64,000 nucleotides of DNA from NCBI GenBank assembly GCA_030528145.1, contig JAUMZK010000001.1, forward strand, positions 124,001-188,000, written 5' to 3'. A program made the position numbers and the translations under genes. The stretch is from Actinomycetaceae bacterium (GTDB lineage Bacteria; Actinomycetota; Actinomycetes; Actinomycetales; Actinomycetaceae). The notes beneath the pieces are model-generated. The model was not told the DNA's origin and ran no database searches. It saw nothing but the letters and a program-made list of their open reading frames with translations. Shown piece by piece: positions 26,967 through 34,736 of this stretch (within the stretch, counting starts at the first letter, position 1; the number at the start of each line of letters is the position of its first letter).

Positions 26967-29346
26967 AACCTACCTGTTCCGCGAGCTCCTGCCCGGATCC
27001 GTCACGCCGCGAATCGACCTCGGGCAATTCAATTACTTCCCCGTGCAAGGTGGTGGCGCGGGGAAGGCTGGTGGTGATGGCAGCCATTTCGAGGATGTCT
27101 TCGCCTTTTAGGAATCGATGCGCGCGCACACCTTGACCGCCTCTTCCTTTGGGTGGGAAAACGTCCAGGGGGCTGATTTTGATACTGCTTTGCCCGGTTC
27201 CTGGCAGGGCTTTTGAGCTGGCGGCGACGGTTGTTATGTAGGCGTTAGGACCGGTGAAAGCCCCGGCAATAACTTGGGAGTCGCTGACGTTCATTCCGGC
27301 GATTCCTTGTCCGAGGACGCCTTGGGGACGGATTTTGCTGGCGTCGGTGCGCAACAATTGTGCGTTTGCCGCAATGAATATTGCTTCGCTGTTATCGGAG
27401 GCATGCCCGGCGTAGATGACCTTATCTCCAGCTGCGAGTGTGATTACGATCCATTCGTCTTTATTTGGGGGGTACTCGGGGCGGACGCGTTTTATGGTGC
27501 CGTTTTGCGTGATTATTCCCAACACGTCTTTTTCTAGGCGGGCCAGTCCTACTATGATTTCGTCCTCGTGTAGTTCAAGTAGTTGATTTGCTGCAGTACC
27601 ACCTTCCAGAGGCGGTGCGCTTTCGCTACGTGCAATTGCGGGGATTTCGAGGACGCGAAGCCGCAGCATTCTGCCCATAGAGGTTACTACTCCCACTTCG
27701 GAACGGGATGTGGTGAGCAGACTAGTGACCATAGCGTCGTGGCGTACGCGCGGACCGCTGCGCGATAGGGGCTCGGCACCCGGAATGCGCAGCAGTGTTT
27801 GTTCTGCCGACAGTATTAGGCACGTTGGTTCGTCGGGAATTTCCAGGGGGACGGCGGTGTCTGCCGAAATGGCATTCATGCCTTCTTCAGCTACTAACGT
27901 GGTGCGACGATCATCGCCAAGGCGGCGGCTTACTTCGCGCAATTCGCTGCGCACGAGGGCGTGCAGTGTGTTTTCGTCTTCGATTATTTGGGTTAGTTCT
28001 GCAATTTTCTTTACTAGTTCGTCGCGTTCGGTCTCTAGTTCAATGCGACTAAATTTCGTGAGGCGGCGCAATTGCAAAGCCAAAATGTGTTCAGCTTGAA
28101 TTTCGGTCAGATCGAAGGCGGTCATTAGGCGTGTGCGCGCTTCTGTGGCGTCCTCGCTTTGGCGAATGATTGAAATGACGTCGTCAATGTCGAGGACGGC
28201 TATCAGCAGACCTTCAACCAGGTGCAGTCGGTCTTTGGCTTTGTTGCGCCGATGTTTTGAGCGCCGCAAGGTTACTTCCAGGCGGTGGTCTACGAATACT
28301 TCCAAAATGCGCTTTAGGCTGAGGGTTTGCGGTTGTCCGTCCACGAGGGCGACGCTATTTATGCCGAAGGATTCTTCCAGTGGAGTGTGGCGAAATAGCC
28401 CGGCTAAAACTGCTTCTGGGTTGTATCCGGCTTTTACTTCTACTACTAAACGTAACCCGCGTTTGCGGTCTGTGAGGTCGGAGACATCAGCTATTCCGGC
28501 GAGCTTCCCGTTTTTTACGCCGTCCTTTATTTTTTCGATTACTTTTTCTGGACCAACCAGGTAGGGCAGTTCAGTAAAAACGATGCCGCGCCTCCGGGCG
28601 GAAACTTGTTCAATGGAGTATTTGGCGCGGGTAACAAATTTTCCTACCCCGGTTTCGTAGGCTTTTTTGATTCCGTCGAGCCCTACAATGGTGCCGCCGC
28701 CGGGCAAGTCAGGACCAGGCACGTACCTCATAAGTTCGCTAGTGGTGGCTGCTGGGTGGTCCAACAGGTGAATGCCCGCAGCAACTACTTCCCGGAGGTT
28801 GTGTGGGGGCATTTTAGTTGCCATTCCTACAGCAATACCCGCAGCGCCGTTTACCAACAGGTTCGGGTATGCCGCTGGCAAAACTTCTGGCTGCATTAGG
28901 GTTGAGTCGTAGTTCGGCACCATTTCTACGGTGTCTTCGTCAATGTCGCGAACCATGTCGAGGGCGCCTGGTGCCATTCGTACTTCGGTGTAGCGCGAGG
29001 CCGCCGGACCACCGTCGAGCGATCCAAAGTTGCCGTGCCCGTCAGCTAGGGGCAGGCGCATGTTGAAATCTTGGGCTAAGCGCACTATTGCGTCGTAAAT
29101 AGCGCTGTCACCGTGGGGGTGGTATTTACCCATGACTTCGCCTGCTACGCGCGAAGATTTTACGTGTGCTCGAGTTGGTTCTAGCCCCATTTTTGACATT
29201 GTGAACAAGATACGCCTTTGGACGGGTTTTAGTCCGTCGCGGGCATCTGGTAACGCGCGAGCGTAGATTACCGAATACGCGTATTCCAGAAAACTGTTTT
29301 GCATTTCTGTGGAAACATCAATATTCACAATAGTGTCGCCTTGCAT
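26956..29346 (-). CDS. parC: DNA topoisomerase IV subunit A (type IIA)
   Basis: 796 residues. The N-terminal breakage-reunion domain contains YAYSVIYARALPDARDGLKPVQRR, quoted here only as its YAYSVIYA and DGLKPVQRR ends, and the active-site Tyr in AASRYTEVRM. The C-terminal region is a degenerate six-bladed DNA-wrapping propeller with the blade GRMLRLRV and GRGGQGVRA. With ParE it decatenates chromosomes. The ATG has CATAAT six bases upstream, so it may be leaderless. Confidence 0.88.
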   Translation of the reverse strand: MQGDTIVNIDVSTEMQNSFLEYAYSVIYARALPDARDGLKPVQRRILFTMSKMGLEPTRAHVKSSRVAGEVMGKYHPHGDSAIYDAIVRLAQDFNMRLPLADGHGNFGSLDGGPAASRYTEVRMAPGALDMVRDIDEDTVEMVPNYDSTLMQPEVLPAAYPNLLVNGAAGIAVGMATKMPPHNLREVVAAGIHLLDHPAATTSELMRYVPGPDLPGGGTIVGLDGIKKAYETGVGKFVTRAKYSIEQVSARRRGIVFTELPYLVGPEKVIEKIKDGVKNGKLAGIADVSDLTDRKRGLRLVVEVKAGYNPEAVLAGLFRHTPLEESFGINSVALVDGQPQTLSLKRILEVFVDHRLEVTLRRSKHRRNKAKDRLHLVEGLLIAVLDIDDVISIIRQSEDATEARTRLMTAFDLTEIQAEHILALQLRRLTKFSRIELETERDELVKKIAELTQIIEDENTLHALVRSELREVSRRLGDDRRTTLVAEEGMNAISADTAVPLEIPDEPTCLILSAEQTLLRIPGAEPLSRSGPRVRHDAMVTSLLTTSRSEVGVVTSMGRMLRLRVLEIPAIARSESAPPLEGGTAANQLLELHEDEIIVGLARLEKDVLGIITQNGTIKRVRPEYPPNKDEWIVITLAAGDKVIYAGHASDNSEAIFIAANAQLLRTDASKIRPQGVLGQGIAGMNVSDSQVIAGAFTGPNAYITTVAASSKALPGTGQSSIKISPLDVFPPKGRGGQGVRAHRFLKGEDILEMAAITTSLPRATTLHGEVIELPEVDSRRDGSGQELAEQVGFIG

Positions 29347-29352
29347 ATGTCT

Positions 29353-29358
29353 ATTATG
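29353..29358 (-). promoter_or_regulatory. Leaderless -10 box CATAAT
   Basis: CATAAT on the minus strand ends six bases before the parC ATG. Confidence 0.4.
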
Positions 29359-29406
29359 TTGGTAACTGCTGGTTCAGCATGCATCCACGCCGACTAAAGG
29401 ACAAAC

Positions 29407-30495
29407 ATGGGGGATAACCCACATTCATTTGTTACCGACCTGACGAAGCGTCCTCGTATTTTTGACATTATGGGGTCAGCTTTAGCCGCAGTGGGGGCGG
29501 CGCATGGTCCCAATAATTTAGATTTCCCAAAGGCTCGTCAGGTGGTTTTCGTCCTCGTTGACGGTATGGGGTACAACCAGTTATCAGCCCGGCGTGGGCA
29601 TATTCCTTTTTTACGAGGACGCCTGGGTCCTGACGCCCTCGGCTACACGTGTGCGCCTTCGACTACTGCGGCTGCGATCACGTCTTTTACTACGGGGCAG
29701 GAACCTAGTCGTACCAAAATGGTTGGTTATGAAGTAGTCCACGCTGGTGAACGGCTCAATCTGATTACCTTCGCGGGGCACGAAGATCTGCCAGAACGTT
29801 GGCAGAGCCAACCTACATGGTTTGAACGTATCCACGACCCGGTGGCTTTCGTCGGTCTCCCAAAATACGCAGGATCAGGATTGACGCGCGCAGCTTTGCG
29901 GGGCACAACCCAAGTTTGCGCGCCCGATTTAGAATCTTCTATCGACGCTGCGGTCACGCTAGTGCGCGGCGGAACGAAAGTGTTGTACCTGTATTGGGCA
30001 AAGTTGGACCATATTGGGCACCATTACGGTTGGAAATCTTCCCAGTGGACTAGCGAACTTGAAAGGATTGATGCCGCTCTTGCTGACTTGGCACGGCGCC
30101 TACCCACCTCCACATTATTAGTTATTACCGCAGATCATGGTATGGTTGACACGCAGAGCTGGAAACGCTTTGACGTGCGGGCGCACGGGCTGATGGACGG
30201 TGTTACGGCTTTGGGCGGGGAACCGCGCGCCCTACATCTGCACACTAATGACCCCGAATGCGGTAGGCGGTGGCAGCAGATCTTAGGGGAGCGCGCCCTG
30301 GTTGAAAGTAACGAAAACTCGTTGTTGGGGCAGGTACCTGACCAGGTCGCTGGGCAGTTTCGAGTATGGATGCGGGAAAACTGGGTAGGTATAGACCCGC
30401 TCACGCATTCACCAGGTGCCAGAGCATTAGTGGGGGTTCACGGCTCTTTGACCGCCGCAGAGATAGAGATTCCGATTATTTCCGAACTGGTGTAG
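29407..30495 (+). CDS. Alkaline-phosphatase-superfamily phosphodiesterase/pyrophosphatase
   Basis: 362 residues. The metal-site Asp lies in FVLVDGMGYNQL, the nucleophile Thr in APSTTAAAITSFTTG, further ligands in ITADHGMVD, and a C-terminal His in VGVHGSLT. This is the nucleotide pyrophosphatase/phosphodiesterase-like type often next to sepH in actinobacteria. No signal peptide is seen, so it probably acts in the cytoplasm. SD AAAGGA precedes the ATG. It ends five bases from the convergent sepH stop. Confidence 0.85.
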   Translation: MGDNPHSFVTDLTKRPRIFDIMGSALAAVGAAHGPNNLDFPKARQVVFVLVDGMGYNQLSARRGHIPFLRGRLGPDALGYTCAPSTTAAAITSFTTGQEPSRTKMVGYEVVHAGERLNLITFAGHEDLPERWQSQPTWFERIHDPVAFVGLPKYAGSGLTRAALRGTTQVCAPDLESSIDAAVTLVRGGTKVLYLYWAKLDHIGHHYGWKSSQWTSELERIDAALADLARRLPTSTLLVITADHGMVDTQSWKRFDVRAHGLMDGVTALGGEPRALHLHTNDPECGRRWQQILGERALVESNENSLLGQVPDQVAGQFRVWMRENWVGIDPLTHSPGARALVGVHGSLTAAEIEIPIISELV

Positions 30496-30500
30496 CACTA

Positions 30501-31406
30501 TTACGGTTTAGCACCAAAAACTATTTCGTCCCAAGAGGGCATCTCTCGGCGCCCGTTTCGGCGTTTATTGGCGGACGCGCCCGCTTTTGGTAGTTCGGCT
30601 ATTTCCAGTATGGGACGGGGAGGTTCCATACTAGGCGGATCTTCAGCTTCGTCCTCGAACATGTCTTCCAGGTCTGAACTGGGCTCTTGACGTTTGCCCC
30701 GCTGCTTGTTTAGTTCCTCTAAGATGTGTTCGGTACCGCTGGTGATCTCTGGAATAGTTTCCGGTTCCTCTTCAGGTTCCATAACGTTAGGCAGAGGACG
30801 CAGCATCCGGCTGCCTCTGGAAGGTCCGGCAGGGACTGCGGTTTCTGTCAACCACATGGATTCACTGTCGAGGGCGGTAACACTTTTCGTGGTAGTGTCC
30901 ACCTGCCAGGTTGCTAATACTTCTGCACCACTTTTTACGTAGGTAAGGTGTAACAGCCAGGTTTTTCCGGCTTCGCGGGTAGCATCCCAAGATATTAGCG
31001 AAGTATCTATGCCGCGCGCTGCCAACCGGTTTATTACCAGCTCTTCGATGGTAGGAGCAGTTTCGTCTGAACCAATATGGTAGGACAGGGCACGGGCGGC
31101 GAAATAGTTTCGCTCGGCGACTATGGGACCTTCGAGGCGTTGCACCATTTGCACATCGACTTCGTGTTCTTTTGCTATTTCTTCGGCGCTGCGTCCACTG
31201 CGCAAAAGGGCTTGAATTTCCCGAGGACGTATGTGTGCCTGCGGTGGTGGCAGTCGCGGTTCCGTCCGCGAAATTATGGGGCGGCGTACGGCAATGCGCA
31301 GTTCGTCTGAGATAGGGAGCGTGTAACGCTTACCCTCAACATCAGTGAGAATAACGGCGTTACCTTCAGGGGAGGGACCAAGCAGCTCCAACTCCAACAT
31401 ATTCAC
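30501..31406 (-). CDS. sepH: Septation protein SepH (DUF3071)
   Basis: 301 residues. The conserved N-terminal DUF3071 domain has a helix-turn-helix-like stretch (IRPREIQALLRSGRSAEEIA, then EVDVQMVQRLEGP); the C-terminal half is acidic and low in complexity. SepH binds FtsZ and promotes Z-ring assembly in Streptomyces and mycobacteria. The ATG follows AAAGGAG. It is divergent from the DUF4193 operon, as in related genomes. Confidence 0.88.
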   Translation of the reverse strand: MNMLELELLGPSPEGNAVILTDVEGKRYTLPISDELRIAVRRPIISRTEPRLPPPQAHIRPREIQALLRSGRSAEEIAKEHEVDVQMVQRLEGPIVAERNYFAARALSYHIGSDETAPTIEELVINRLAARGIDTSLISWDATREAGKTWLLHLTYVKSGAEVLATWQVDTTTKSVTALDSESMWLTETAVPAGPSRGSRMLRPLPNVMEPEEEPETIPEITSGTEHILEELNKQRGKRQEPSSDLEDMFEDEAEDPPSMEPPRPILEIAELPKAGASANKRRNGRREMPSWDEIVFGAKP

Positions 31407-31462
31407 TCCTTTATGTCCGTTAAAGCCGATTTTTGCACACCCTTGCGCAGAATTGGGCTATC

Positions 31463-31491
31463 TTGACGGTGTGTTGGTACTTCAGTATTAG
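31463..31491 (+). promoter_or_regulatory. Promoter for DUF4193 operon
   Basis: TTGACG (31463-31468) and TATTAG (31486-31491) are separated by 17 bases and lie 65 bases before the DUF4193 start. Confidence 0.5.
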
Positions 31492-31555
31492 TAATTGTGT
31501 TTAAATAATGCTAGTATCCGTGCGCAACGGTTTTTACATGAAGAAGGGACAGGCT

Positions 31556-31858
31556 ATGGCGACTGACTACGACGCCCCTCGCAAACGCGATGAGGAGGAG
31601 AACGAGGATTCGATTGAAGAATTGCAAGCCCGTCGTGCGGAATCTTCCGGTTCTTCCGAAGTAGAGCAGGACGAAAACGAGGCTGCGGAATCTTTTGAAC
31701 TGCCCGGTGCGGACCTGTCCAACGAAGAACTGTCGGTGCGTGTTCTGCCCCGTCAAGACGACGAGTTTACTTGCTCTGTTTGTTTCCTCGTACACCACCG
31801 TAGTCAATTGGCGTACGAAGAGGACGGTCAACCCGTTTGCACTGATTGCGCTATCTGA
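31556..31858 (+). CDS. DUF4193 protein
   Basis: 100 residues, very acidic in the first 60, with a C-terminal zinc-ribbon-like pair CSVC and CTDC about 25 residues apart. The family is conserved in actinobacteria beside sepH and has no known role. The ATG with GAAGGGAC upstream is preferred to one 16 codons earlier. It overlaps the next gene by one base (TGATG). Confidence 0.82.
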   Translation: MATDYDAPRKRDEEENEDSIEELQARRAESSGSSEVEQDENEAAESFELPGADLSNEELSVRVLPRQDDEFTCSVCFLVHHRSQLAYEEDGQPVCTDCAI

Positions 31859-32394
31859 TGGGGGCATTATCTGGCAACGGACCTTTTGACATTGACGAGG
31901 TCGACCCCCAGGACTTCTTGGATTTTGGGGTAATTTTGGTTCCACCCACGCCTGGGTTGCAGTTGGCGCCGTTACAAAATGGCGAACACGTGGTGTCTTT
32001 GCGCCTGCAAATGGGGACCGCAGTAGCCGACTTGCAAGTATTTGCCGCCCCCAAGAGCGGCGGACTTTGGGACGAAAGCCGCGTGGAATTGCGTGAAAAC
32101 TTGGCGCGCGCAGGCGTTGAAAGCGAGTATGTGCAAACCGGGGCGGGCACGCAACTGTTAGTGGCGCCCTCAGAAAATACTGCCGACATGCCGCTGCTGA
32201 TCGTCGGATATGAAGGTCCGCGTTGGCTGTTGCGCGTCCACTACATCGGTGTGGCGGCAATTGACGAGGACGAACGCGAGCCTTTGGCGCAAATCGTGCG
32301 GCAGCTGGTGGTGCGGCGTGGAACTAACCCGATTGCTCCTGGGGATCAGATGGCGCTGACTATTCCGCAACAGGTGTTGGATGCGATGGAATGA
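31858..32394 (+). CDS. DUF3710 protein
   Basis: 178 residues of the actinobacterial DUF3710 family, recognised by FGVILVPPTPGLQLAP, LRLQMGTAVADLQVFAAP and ESRVELRENLARAG. The function is unknown. It is normally followed by the OB-fold and DUF3159 genes, as here. The dut and DUF3093 genes that often precede it are absent. Start and stop overlaps with both neighbours indicate one coupled operon. Confidence 0.85.
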   Translation: MGALSGNGPFDIDEVDPQDFLDFGVILVPPTPGLQLAPLQNGEHVVSLRLQMGTAVADLQVFAAPKSGGLWDESRVELRENLARAGVESEYVQTGAGTQLLVAPSENTADMPLLIVGYEGPRWLLRVHYIGVAAIDEDEREPLAQIVRQLVVRRGTNPIAPGDQMALTIPQQVLDAME

Positions 32395-32750
32395 GTTTTT
32401 TCCGAAAGTTTTTTCAGCTAAAGTCGCGAGACCAATTGCAGGCCGATGACGAAAAGGCTTCCAGTGGGGAAATGCTCGCAGACCAAATTTGCGACGTTGC
32501 TCCGCGCCAACGAGTGCGCGTGAGTGGCACGCTGCGTTCTATCACTTACCCGCCGCAGGGGCGCAGCATGGATCTAAGTGGCATACTTTTCGACGGTACC
32601 GGCAGTATTGAGTTGGTGTGGATGGGACGCCGTGATATTTCTGCGCTACGACCAGGGGCGCGCATGGTTGCCAGGGGGATGGTCAGCGGATCTGCGGAAC
32701 ATAAACGCATCATTAATCCAAATTTTGACGTGATAACGAGGTCGCGGTGA
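32391..32750 (+). CDS. OB-fold nucleic-acid-binding protein
   Basis: 119 residues. The core from RVRVSGTLRSITYPPQGRSM through GSIELVWMGRRD to GARMVARGMVSG is a small tRNA-anticodon-type OB fold as in the RecG/AspRS wedge. It is conserved between DUF3710 and DUF3159 genes; its target is unknown. It overlaps both neighbours by four bases. Confidence 0.82.
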   Translation: MSFFRKFFQLKSRDQLQADDEKASSGEMLADQICDVAPRQRVRVSGTLRSITYPPQGRSMDLSGILFDGTGSIELVWMGRRDISALRPGARMVARGMVSGSAEHKRIINPNFDVITRSR

Positions 32751-33364
32751 AGAACTTACCGGGGATAACTGCGCAAGGGAATTTTTCACTTCAAGAAGCA
32801 TTTGGGGGAGTACGCGGATTAGTCGAGTCCGTGCTGCCGGGGCTGTTGTTTGTTGTTGTCTACGTGGTTACATTCCGTATTGACTATTCGGTTTATGCCG
32901 CCGGTGCCGTATCTTTGCTGGCACTAGTGATGGCGCTGGCGCAAAAACAGTCGGTGAAACAAAGCAGCATCGGTTTGCTGGGCGTTGCAATTGGGGTGGC
33001 GTGGGCATTATGGAGTGGTCAAGCTCGCAACTTCTTCGCATTCGGTCTGTACATTAATACTTTTTATTTCGCCCTATTGTTACTTTCGGTTATTTTTAAA
33101 AATCCTGTCGTGGGATGGTTGCTGGCAACAATTGTTGGTAAACCGAAGTGGCGCGAGGACGCCGTCTTTTACCACGCTACTTTGGTTGCGACGTGGCTGT
33201 GGGTGGGTATGTTCGCTCTGCGGTTGGTCATTGAGGTTCCGCTGTATTTGGCGAACATGGTTACCGCCCTCGGCTCTATGCGTCTGCTTTTAGGTTTGCC
33301 ACCTTATATTTTGTGCGCATACCTTACTTGGCTTTGTCTTCGTCCTCTCGGACTAAAGCGCTAA
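32747..33364 (+). CDS. DUF3159 membrane protein
   Basis: 205 residues with about five membrane segments; the N-terminal FGGVRGLVESVLPGLLFVV and central VGWLLATIVGKPKWREDAV are family signatures. The function is unknown. It closes the four-gene DUF4193-DUF3710-OB-DUF3159 operon and its last 41 bases overlap ceoC on the opposite strand. Confidence 0.85.
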   Translation: MKNLPGITAQGNFSLQEAFGGVRGLVESVLPGLLFVVVYVVTFRIDYSVYAAGAVSLLALVMALAQKQSVKQSSIGLLGVAIGVAWALWSGQARNFFAFGLYINTFYFALLLLSVIFKNPVVGWLLATIVGKPKWREDAVFYHATLVATWLWVGMFALRLVIEVPLYLANMVTALGSMRLLLGLPPYILCAYLTWLCLRPLGLKR

Positions 33365-34007
33365 CTTCCGCCATTATTTGCGGACTCTGTTCGCCAAAGA
33401 GCAGCAGCAGTTCATCGCCTGCCTCAATAGTGTCGTCGTCAGAGGGATTGAACGGAACGGCGTCGCGCAAAATGGCGGCGAGCACCACAGGCATGGGCAG
33501 CTGCAAATCGCCGCACCTTATTCCCGTAATTTTTGCCTTCGGAGGAATGGTTACCGAGTACATGGCAGTGGCAGATTCGTGAAAATAAAACAATTGCACC
33601 AGATTGCCCACGCTCACGGCTTCTTCTACGAGGGCGGTCATTATGCGTGGGGTCGAAACCGACACGTCTACGCCCCAAGTGCTGTCAAACATCCACTCGT
33701 TTTTCGGGTTGGATACGCGGGCAACCGTGCGCGGTACCCCAAATTCAGTCTTTGCCAGCAAAGAAATAACGAGGTTAGCTTTATCGTCCCCGGTGGCGGC
33801 CACCATAATGTCGCACTTATCTGCCTCGGCTAACTGTAAAGCTTCTAGGGAACACGCATCCGCTAAAATCCAGTCAGCTTCAGCAACGGAGGCGACCTGC
33901 ATTTTGTCGGCTGCGCGGTCCAGCAATTTCACTTCGTGACCGTGGGACAAGAGTTCGCGTGCAATAGAACGCCCTACAGAACCCGCGCCTGCTATAACTA
34001 TTCTCAC
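33324..34007 (-). CDS. ceoC: TrkA-family RCK potassium regulator, second copy
   Basis: 227 residues, an RCK_N domain (dinucleotide motif AGAGSVGRSIARE) followed by RCK_C. Such peripheral proteins bind NAD(H) and adjust K+ channels or transporters at the membrane. GTG start overlaps the stop of the other TrkA gene as GTGA. The divergent KimA-like gene is the nearest K+ transporter; no TrkH is present. The tail overlaps DUF3159 by 41 bases. Confidence 0.87.
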   Translation of the reverse strand: MRIVIAGAGSVGRSIARELLSHGHEVKLLDRAADKMQVASVAEADWILADACSLEALQLAEADKCDIMVAATGDDKANLVISLLAKTEFGVPRTVARVSNPKNEWMFDSTWGVDVSVSTPRIMTALVEEAVSVGNLVQLFYFHESATAMYSVTIPPKAKITGIRCGDLQLPMPVVLAAILRDAVPFNPSDDDTIEAGDELLLLFGEQSPQIMAEVSALVREDEDKAK

Positions 34008-34669
34008 TTTTCCTCCTTAACAGGTCGCGTCAGGGCGAAACGAACTTCGGCAACTTGGTCCCTGTTTGCCATTACATAAACTTCGTCATTTTCTTGGATA
34101 ACCATATTCTTCATGCGAAATATGGGTTCGCCCATGCGCATCACGTAGGCTACCGATGCCCCGGTTACGTCCTCGATATCGGAAAAAGGCTTACCCGCCC
34201 ACGCGGCGGCGAGGCGCGCCCGCAACAAATCCACGTTCGTTTCCTCATCAGTGAATACTACGTCCGTGTTGTGCGGCATCATGTGCCGTAACACGGCTCG
34301 GGAAGTCCATCGGACCGGTCCGACTGTAGCTATACCTAACTTTTGGTAAACGTCGGCGCGACGTGGGTCGTAAATGCGGGCGACCACTTTGCCTACCCCA
34401 AAGGTCTCCCTGGCTACCCGCGCAGACAAAATATTTGAGTTATCACCCGATGAAACGGCGGCGAAAGCGTAGGCATCCTCAATACCTGCCTGAGACAAAG
34501 TGTCGCGGTCAAAACCGATCCCTTTTACTTTTTGTCCCGAAAAGCCGGGTACTAAGCGCCGAAAAGCGGCGGGATCCTTGTCAACTATGGCCACCGAATG
34601 ACCCTGCTCGTCAAGCCTGGTCGCGAGCGCTGCCCCGACCCTGCCACAACCCATAATTACAAAGTGCAC
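34004..34669 (-). CDS. ceoB: TrkA-family RCK potassium regulator, first copy
   Basis: 221 residues with RCK_N motif MGCGRVGAALATRLDEQG and an RCK_C domain. It is paired and coupled with the next TrkA gene, as CeoB/CeoC are in mycobacteria. GTG start without an obvious ribosome-binding site. The acidic and basic C-termini of the two differ, suggesting hetero-oligomers. Confidence 0.87.
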   Translation of the reverse strand: MHFVIMGCGRVGAALATRLDEQGHSVAIVDKDPAAFRRLVPGFSGQKVKGIGFDRDTLSQAGIEDAYAFAAVSSGDNSNILSARVARETFGVGKVVARIYDPRRADVYQKLGIATVGPVRWTSRAVLRHMMPHNTDVVFTDEETNVDLLRARLAAAWAGKPFSDIEDVTGASVAYVMRMGEPIFRMKNMVIQENDEVYVMANRDQVAEVRFALTRPVKEEK

Positions 34670-34724
34670 ACAAATAAAACTACCGGAAAGAACGTCACAA
34701 CTACAGTTAGTCGCGAAAAAGGAG

Positions 34725-34730
34725 TAGATT
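34725..34730 (+). promoter_or_regulatory. Leaderless -10 box TAGATT
   Basis: TAGATT ends six bases before the GTG of the KimA-like gene. A GGAG 12 bases upstream is too far for a normal ribosome-binding site. Confidence 0.4.
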
Positions 34731-34736
34731 ATCGGC

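Noticed and set aside
31511..32260. 249-codon minus-strand frame over DUF4193/DUF3710
   Set aside because: It is antisense to two family-supported, coupled genes and is full of Arg, Pro and Ser typical of shadow frames.
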